Assembly: GCF_017592395.1 (NCBI RefSeq)
Contig: NZ_JAGFOU010000012.1
Span: forward strand, 27,046 to 91,045
Direction: 5' to 3'
Source: Actinomyces bowdenii
GTDB taxonomy: Bacteria > Actinomycetota > Actinomycetes > Actinomycetales > Actinomycetaceae
DNA length: 64,000 bases
This document shows positions 59,791 to 64,000 of this stretch, piece by piece (the first letter of the stretch is position 1; every line of letters begins with the position of its first letter). The position numbers and the translations under genes are program-made. The notes beneath the pieces were generated by a model that was not told the origin of the DNA, ran no database searches, and saw only the letters and a program-made list of their open reading frames with translations.

Positions 59791-60267
59791 TCAGTCGACG
59801 CCGAGCTCGGCGCGCAGGCGCCCCACGTGCCCGGAGGCCTTGACGTTGTACTTGGCCAGGGCGACCGTGCCGTCAGGGCCGACCACCACGGTGGAGCGGA
59901 GGACCCCGGTGTAGACCCTGCCGTAGTTCTTCTTCTCCCCCCACGCTCCCCAGGCCTCCATGACGCCGTGGTCGGCGTCGGACAGCAGGGGGAAGCTCAG
60001 GCGGTTGCGCTCAATGAACTTGGCCAGGGCCGGCAGCGGGTCGGGGGAGATGCCCACCACCGAGTAGCCGGCCGACTGCAGGGCCGCCAGGGAGTCGCGG
60101 AAGTCGCAGGCCTCCTTGGTGCACCCGGGGGTCGAGGCCTTGGGGTAGAAGTAGACGATGACGCCCCTGGTCGCCTGGGCCAGCAGCCCGCTGAGCGTCA
60201 CGGTGCCGCCCTGCGCATCGGGCAGGGCGAAGTCCGGAGCGGTGTCTCCGACGGTGAGCTGGCTCAT
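59791..60267 (-). CDS. bcp: Thioredoxin-dependent peroxiredoxin, BCP/PrxQ type
   Basis: A 158-residue peroxidase that reduces hydrogen peroxide and organic peroxides. The peroxidatic cysteine and the resolving cysteine lie five residues apart in ASTPGCTKEACDFRDS, the classic BCP pattern. Also GDTAPDFALPDAQGGTVTL at the start, VVGISPDPLPALAKF, and ending AKYNVKASGHVGRLRAEL. ATG 60267 has GAAGGAGG upstream. A 68-residue hypothetical gene precedes it on the same strand. Confidence 0.94.
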   Translation of the reverse strand: MSQLTVGDTAPDFALPDAQGGTVTLSGLLAQATRGVIVYFYPKASTPGCTKEACDFRDSLAALQSAGYSVVGISPDPLPALAKFIERNRLSFPLLSDADHGVMEAWGAWGEKKNYGRVYTGVLRSTVVVGPDGTVALAKYNVKASGHVGRLRAELGVD

Positions 60268-60380
60268 GGATCCTCCTTCGTGGCGGCCGCTGCTAGGAGC
60301 ATCCTCGCACTGCGAGCCCGGAAATGTCAGGAGTCGATCATCAGAATTTAGTGATGTCGCGGACGGCGGGCCTGTGAATA

Positions 60381-60587
60381 TCAGGCGGCCAGCGCCATCA
60401 TGTGCTCGGCGGCCGCCAGGCGCTCCAGGGCCCGCTCCAGGCGCGAGGGCGAGGCCGCGGACCCCAGTGAGTCCAGCTCGGCGTGGGCGTCGAGCAGCTC
60501 GCGCGCGGCCTCGTCGCGCTCCACCGGGGCGGAGGCGTCCGCGCCGCCCAGGGTGCTGCTGCTCGTTACTGTCAGTGCGCTGTTCAT
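60381..60587 (-). CDS. Hypothetical small helical protein
   Basis: A 68-residue protein with an Ala/Glu/Leu-rich second half (LERALERLAAAEHMMALAA) predicted helical and no signal peptide. GAAGGACGATCG stands before ATG 60587, a good ribosome site, which supports translation. It ends 113 bp before bcp on the same strand, and the region between has a possible promoter (CTGACA ... GAGGAT), so it may be separate. No family recognised. Confidence 0.5.
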   Translation of the reverse strand: MNSALTVTSSSTLGGADASAPVERDEAARELLDAHAELDSLGSAASPSRLERALERLAAAEHMMALAA

Positions 60588-60931
60588 CGATCGTCCTTCG
60601 TCTTCGTCGCGGCCCGCGGTGGGCCGGGCCCGTCGCGGGGCCGTGGTGCCGGGGAGCGCAGGCGTCTCCTGCGTCTCGGCGGATGGCTGTGCCGGCGCGC
60701 GCCCTCGCAGCAGCGGGGCGCAGCATCAGGGTGGCGTGGCGCCGGACGCACGCGCACCCTCCCTCAACCGGAGGGGTCACGAGGCCGGGTGGCAGAAGCC
60801 CTCGTCACTGCTGACGATCATCGCGGCGCAGGCCGTGCACCATGGCGCCGAGACGGCACATCCCATTGGCCTGTCTCATGCGCCGGGGCTGCCGGCTCGC
60901 ACTCGGCTGCCGCCTCTCGGGCTCGTCCTCG
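60588..60931. other. Intergenic region without recognised features
   Basis: The 344 bp between the small hypothetical gene and the tRNA-Lys pair contains no coding frame with a ribosome site, no repeat and no clear promoter that I can support. Confidence 0.4.
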
Positions 60932-61007
<76 letters not shown>

Positions 61008-61059
61008 CCAGTCCCGTCCGGGACTGCGCCTCCCTGAGGCCGAGGGCGTCGGGGAGTCG

Positions 61060-61132
<73 letters not shown>

Positions 61133-61372
61133 GTGCCACGAGGCGCTATCGCCGCGGTGACCGGAGGAGACTCTAGCCCCTGGCGGGTGGCGCCGTCCAG
61201 TCGGCCGCCCCCGAAAGCCCTCGAATGTGCGGGACGTCTCAGGTCGGTTCCGGGCTGCGCCAGGGAGGCCGTCAAGGAATGCGGGCGCATCCGGGCGGTC
61301 GCAGCCCGGTCGGATCGGCGCCGGCCGGGCGGCATCACACGCCAACGCCGCCCACGGGCGCTGGGAGCGCGG

Positions 61373-61378
61373 TACGGT
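61373..61378 (+). promoter_or_regulatory. -10 box for leaderless ATP-grasp gene
   Basis: TACGGT, 7 bases before GTG 61386; a nearer GTG at 61377 overlaps the box and is less likely to be used. Confidence 0.5.
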
Positions 61379-61385
61379 GAGTGCT

Positions 61386-62306
61386 GTGACTGAGCCGATC
61401 GTGACCCTGGCGACATGCGCCGACTTCCCCGAGCTGGACGAGGACAACCGAGCCCTGCCCGACGCCTTGCGCGAGCGGGGGATCGAGCCGCGGATCGCCG
61501 TGTGGAACGACGCCGACGTGGATTGGTCCCAGGCGGGCATGGTGGTCCTGCGCTCCGTGCGCGACTACGCCCGCAAGGGCCGCTACCAGAGCTTCCTGGC
61601 CTGGTCGCGCTCCGTCCCGCGGCTGCTCAACCCGCATGAGGTCCTGGTGTGGAACTCCGACAAGCACTACCTCAACCGCCTGGCCGCGCTCGGCGTCCCC
61701 ATGATCCCCACCACCTGGCTGGAGCCGGAGGCGAACTACTCCAAGCACCAGGTCCACACGCGCTTCCCGGCCCACGGGGACTTCGTGGTCAAGCCCGCCA
61801 TCTCCTCCGGGGGGCGGGGCACCGGCCGCTACACCGCCACCGATGCGCGCTCTCGCTCCGAGGCCATCAACGATGCCGTGCACCACCTGGGCCGGGGCCG
61901 CTCGGTCATGGTCCAGCGCTACCTGGAGGAGGTCGACCGCAAGGGCGAGGTCTCCCTGGTCTACCTCAACGGCGTGCTGTCCCATGCGGTGGAGAAGGCC
62001 CCGATGCTCCACCCCTCCTTCCGCTCCACCGACCAGGTCCACGAGGAGATCGTCACCGCCCGCGAGCCCAGCCAGCAGGAGTGGCTGTGGGGCGAGCAGG
62101 TGCGCAAGGCCATCCACCAGCTCATCAAGGACACCGCCGGGCGGGACATGCAGCTGCTGTTCAACCGGGTGGACGTCGTCGGTGATGGCCGGGGCGGCTT
62201 CTACCTCATGGAGGTCTCGCTCATCGATGCGGGCCTCTACCTGGGCTCGGCCCCGGGAGCCCTGGACAACTTCGCCGACGCCATCGCCCAGCGCGTCTTC
62301 TGGTGA
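61386..62306 (+). CDS. RimK/DcsG-like ATP-grasp protein
   Basis: A 306-residue ATP-grasp ligase. It has the family lines VVLRSVRDYARKGRYQSFLAW, LLNPHEVLVWNSDKHYLNRL, FVVKPAISSGGRGTGRYT (ATP-binding lysine and glycine loop), VMVQRYLEEVDRKGEVSLVY and a C-terminal FYLMEVSLIDAGLYLG (metal-binding Glu in place of the usual E-x-N). Proteins of this group join amino acids or cyclise them, for instance DcsG in cycloserine synthesis, and many actinobacterial members are of unknown role. It is a single gene with a leaderless-type GTG 61386 start. Confidence 0.82.
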   Translation: MTEPIVTLATCADFPELDEDNRALPDALRERGIEPRIAVWNDADVDWSQAGMVVLRSVRDYARKGRYQSFLAWSRSVPRLLNPHEVLVWNSDKHYLNRLAALGVPMIPTTWLEPEANYSKHQVHTRFPAHGDFVVKPAISSGGRGTGRYTATDARSRSEAINDAVHHLGRGRSVMVQRYLEEVDRKGEVSLVYLNGVLSHAVEKAPMLHPSFRSTDQVHEEIVTAREPSQQEWLWGEQVRKAIHQLIKDTAGRDMQLLFNRVDVVGDGRGGFYLMEVSLIDAGLYLGSAPGALDNFADAIAQRVFW

Positions 62307-62396
62307 GCCGGCGCCGCGCAGCCCCGTCGTCGCTGCGCGCTCCGATCGGCTGGGCGTCCCGCCGCGCCCCGGGCCGGGTGTGGTAGAAGGGGCGGT

Positions 62397-62780
62397 ATGC
62401 GCACGCTGCTCAACATCATCTGGGTCGTCCTCGGCGGTCTGTGGCTCAGCCTGGCCTACGTCTTCTTCGGCGTCATCGCCTGCATCCTCATCATCACCAT
62501 CCCCGCGGGTGTGGCCTGCTTCCGGATCGCCGGCTATGTGCTGTGGCCCTTCGGCCGGGATGTGGTGGACGCCCCCGGGGCGGGCGCGATGAGCGGCATC
62601 GCCAATGTCATCTGGTTCGTCGTCGCGGGCCTGTGGCTGGCGATCGGCCACCTGACCACAGCCGCCGCCCAGGCCGTGACCATCATCGGGATCCCCCTGG
62701 CCATCGCCAATATCAAACTCATCCCCGTCACCTGCTTCCCCTTCGGCAAGCGGATCGTGGAGCGCCCCGGGATCCTGTGA
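62397..62780 (+). CDS. YccF-domain membrane protein
   Basis: A 127-residue protein with four hydrophobic spans in two repeat halves: LNIIWVVLGGLWLSLAYVFFG then IPAGVACFRIAGYVLWPFGR, and IANVIWFVVAGLWLAIGHL then IPLAIANIKLIPVTCFPFGK. The repeat of I-P-x-G/L...WPFG/FPFG is the YccF hallmark. The AAGGGG ribosome site is five bases before ATG 62397. Function unknown. Confidence 0.9.
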   Translation: MRTLLNIIWVVLGGLWLSLAYVFFGVIACILIITIPAGVACFRIAGYVLWPFGRDVVDAPGAGAMSGIANVIWFVVAGLWLAIGHLTTAAAQAVTIIGIPLAIANIKLIPVTCFPFGKRIVERPGIL

Positions 62781-62897
62781 GCGAGTCGCCCGCCGTGCCC
62801 GGCTCCTGCCCTCAGTGGCCGGGACCGCCCAGCCCTCAGGCCCTCTCGCTGGGTGAGAGGCAGCCTGAGGCCCTGGCGGGTGGGCCATTGTAGAGGC

Positions 62898-63872
62898 ATG
62901 CATACCAGCCCGCCGCGCCCGGCCTCCCGCCTGACTGCCGCCCTGGAGCAGGGCCCGGTCATCCTCGACGGCGCCATGGGCACCGAGCTCGAGGCGCGCG
63001 GCGTGGACACCTCCCACGAGCTGTGGTCGGCCCTGGCGCTCATCGAGCAGCCCCAGGCCGTCAGCGCCGTCCACGCCGACTACCTGCGCGCCGGCGCCCA
63101 GGTGATCACCACCGACTCCTACCAGGCCAGCCTGCCCGCCTTCATGCGCGCGGGCCTCAGCGAGGCCCGCGCCCGCGCCGCCCTGGCCGCCTCCGCCCGC
63201 CTGGCCCTGGAGGCCCGCGAGGCCCACGCCGCCGCAGGCGGGGGCAGAGCGCTGGTGGCCGGCTCGGTGGGCCCCTACGGCGCCTACCTGGCCGACGGCA
63301 GCGAGTACACCGGCGACTACCGCCTCGACCCCGCCGGCTGGGCGGCCTTCCACACCCCGCGCCTGGAGATCCTGCTGGAGGAGGGCGTCGAGGCGCTGGC
63401 GGTGGAGACCATGCCCCGCCTCGATGAGGCCCAGGCCATCATGGCCCTCATCATCCGGATCGCCGGCGGGCCGGACGCGGCGCCCCCGGTGTGGGTCTCC
63501 TTCCAGGTCCGCCCCGACGGCCTGCGCCTGGCCGATGGCACGCCCCTGGGGCGGGCAGGAGCCTGGGCCGATGAGCACGAGGGGCTCGTGGCCATCGGGG
63601 TCAACTGCGTCACGCCCGGGGCCGTCCTGCCCGCCCTGGGGGCGCTGGCGCCCGTGACCTCCAAGCCCCTGGTGGCCTGCCCCAACTCCGGGGAGGCCTA
63701 CCATCCCGGGGCCAGGACCTGGACGGCGTCCCGAGGCCGCCAGCGCCCCACCGACCTGGCTCCCCGATGGATCCGCGCGGGGGCACGGCTCGTGGGCGGC
63801 TGCTGCCGCACCACGCCCGCCGACACCGCGGCCCTGGTCGAGGCGCTGGCCCTCGTCCAGCCCCCGCGCTAG
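62898..63872 (+). CDS. mmuM: Homocysteine S-methyltransferase
   Basis: A 324-residue zinc enzyme that makes methionine from homocysteine and S-methylmethionine or S-adenosylmethionine. Blocks: VILDGAMGTELEARG, AGAQVITTDSYQASLPAF, SVGPYGAYLADGSEYTG, ETMPRLDEA, and the zinc cysteines in GVNCVTPG and GGCCRTTP. CATTGT six bases before ATG 62898 looks like a leaderless -10. The stop at 63870-63872 is directly followed by the end of an IS element. Confidence 0.92.
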   Translation: MHTSPPRPASRLTAALEQGPVILDGAMGTELEARGVDTSHELWSALALIEQPQAVSAVHADYLRAGAQVITTDSYQASLPAFMRAGLSEARARAALAASARLALEAREAHAAAGGGRALVAGSVGPYGAYLADGSEYTGDYRLDPAGWAAFHTPRLEILLEEGVEALAVETMPRLDEAQAIMALIIRIAGGPDAAPPVWVSFQVRPDGLRLADGTPLGRAGAWADEHEGLVAIGVNCVTPGAVLPALGALAPVTSKPLVACPNSGEAYHPGARTWTASRGRQRPTDLAPRWIRAGARLVGGCCRTTPADTAALVEALALVQPPR

Positions 63873-63891
63873 GTGTACTTCCTCGGGAGGT

Positions 63892-63967
63892 TGTGAACGT
63901 CGGGGGTGAGGAGGAGGCCTCCGGCATGATGTGGGTGTGCACGTTCACATCTGTACCGGAGGCCTCC
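63892..63967 (+). repeat. Nested inverted repeats in front of the transposase
   Basis: Outer pair GGAGGCCTCCGG (63913-63924) and CCGGAGGCCTCC (63956-63967); a second pair TGTGAACGT (63892-63900) and ACGTTCACA (63941-63949) interleaves with it. The last arm contains the ribosome site GGAGG of the transposase, so a fold would hide it. Confidence 0.75.
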
Positions 63968-64000
63968 ATGACTCACGCTAACGCACCTTTGACGCCCCAG
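63968..64000 (+). CDS. IS481-family transposase, first 11 codons
   Basis: ATG 63968 opens MTHANAPLTPQ before the window ends. These residues are those that start many IS481-family transposases, which carry an N-terminal helix-turn-helix and a DDE catalytic core. No catalytic residue is visible here. Confidence 0.65.
   Translation, partial: MTHANAPLTPQ

Larger units (their letters stand above)
63874..64000 (+). mobile_element. Left end of an IS481-like element
   Basis: From TGTACTTCCTCGGGAGGTTG (63874) onward the sequence reads as an IS481-type terminus followed by a transposase start, MTHANAPLTPQ, at 63968, which I recognise as an IS481-family N-terminus. It begins one base after the mmuM stop codon. 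Only 127 bp are in the window, so the other end and target repeat cannot be seen. Confidence 0.7.

Overview
The window is very GC-rich, densely coded DNA from an actinobacterium. Four things point to Actinomyces or a close relative: the tmRNA tag reads ADNTRTDFALAA, many promoters consist of a TANNNT box placed 6-8 bases before a start codon (leaderless mRNAs), actinobacterial families are common (DUF3039, DUF2017, an FHA-ABC exporter, a PASTA-type protein), and there is a large sialic-acid locus. No rRNA, CRISPR array or prophage is visible. The ends cut one ATP-grasp gene (left) and an IS481-like element (right).

Layout. 1-4.3 kb, minus strand: a coupled run of a phosphoglycosyl transferase and two ATP-grasp ligases, preceded by a Tat-type lipoprotein polysaccharide deacetylase. 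4.6-6.1 kb: a GlpT-type transporter. 6.2-12.6 kb: tRNA-His, oligoribonuclease, a transmembrane Ser/Thr kinase and, convergent to it, a double-FHA ABC exporter. 12.9-17.8 kb: tRNA-Arg, two coupled dynamin-like GTPases and an SSB paralogue. 18-22.2 kb: ftsE-ftsX-LytM peptidase-smpB-ssrA, the cell-division and ribosome-rescue block. 22.3-27.6 kb: a sodium/solute symporter with an aminotransferase, repeats, and a nucleobase permease fused to an OHCU-decarboxylase-like domain.

27.8-43.7 kb is the sialic-acid region. One operon carries a sialidase without a signal peptide and a CUT1 sugar ABC importer lacking an ATPase. A GntR/FCD regulator follows. A second operon encodes a peptide-type ABC importer arranged like the SatABCD/SiaEFGI sialic-acid transporters (including a permease-ATPase fusion), then NanA-, NanK- and NanE-type enzymes. 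Both operons start with the same promoter layout and an almost identical 21-bp operator, so they probably form one regulon under the adjacent GntR protein. NagB lies 3.3 kb downstream and would take the product to fructose-6-phosphate; nagA is not in the window.

43.9-64 kb is mostly housekeeping: HU, an ABC pair, nagB, DUF3039-helicase, a DUF559 endonuclease-like gene bracketed by intergenic repeats, pncB, clpS-DUF2017-murI-MBL, rdgB-rph, a PASTA/excalibur lipoprotein, a MhuD-like haem monooxygenase with a possible iron box, bcp, tRNA-Leu, two tRNA-Lys, a RimK-like ATP-grasp protein, yccF, and a homocysteine methyltransferase followed directly by the IS.
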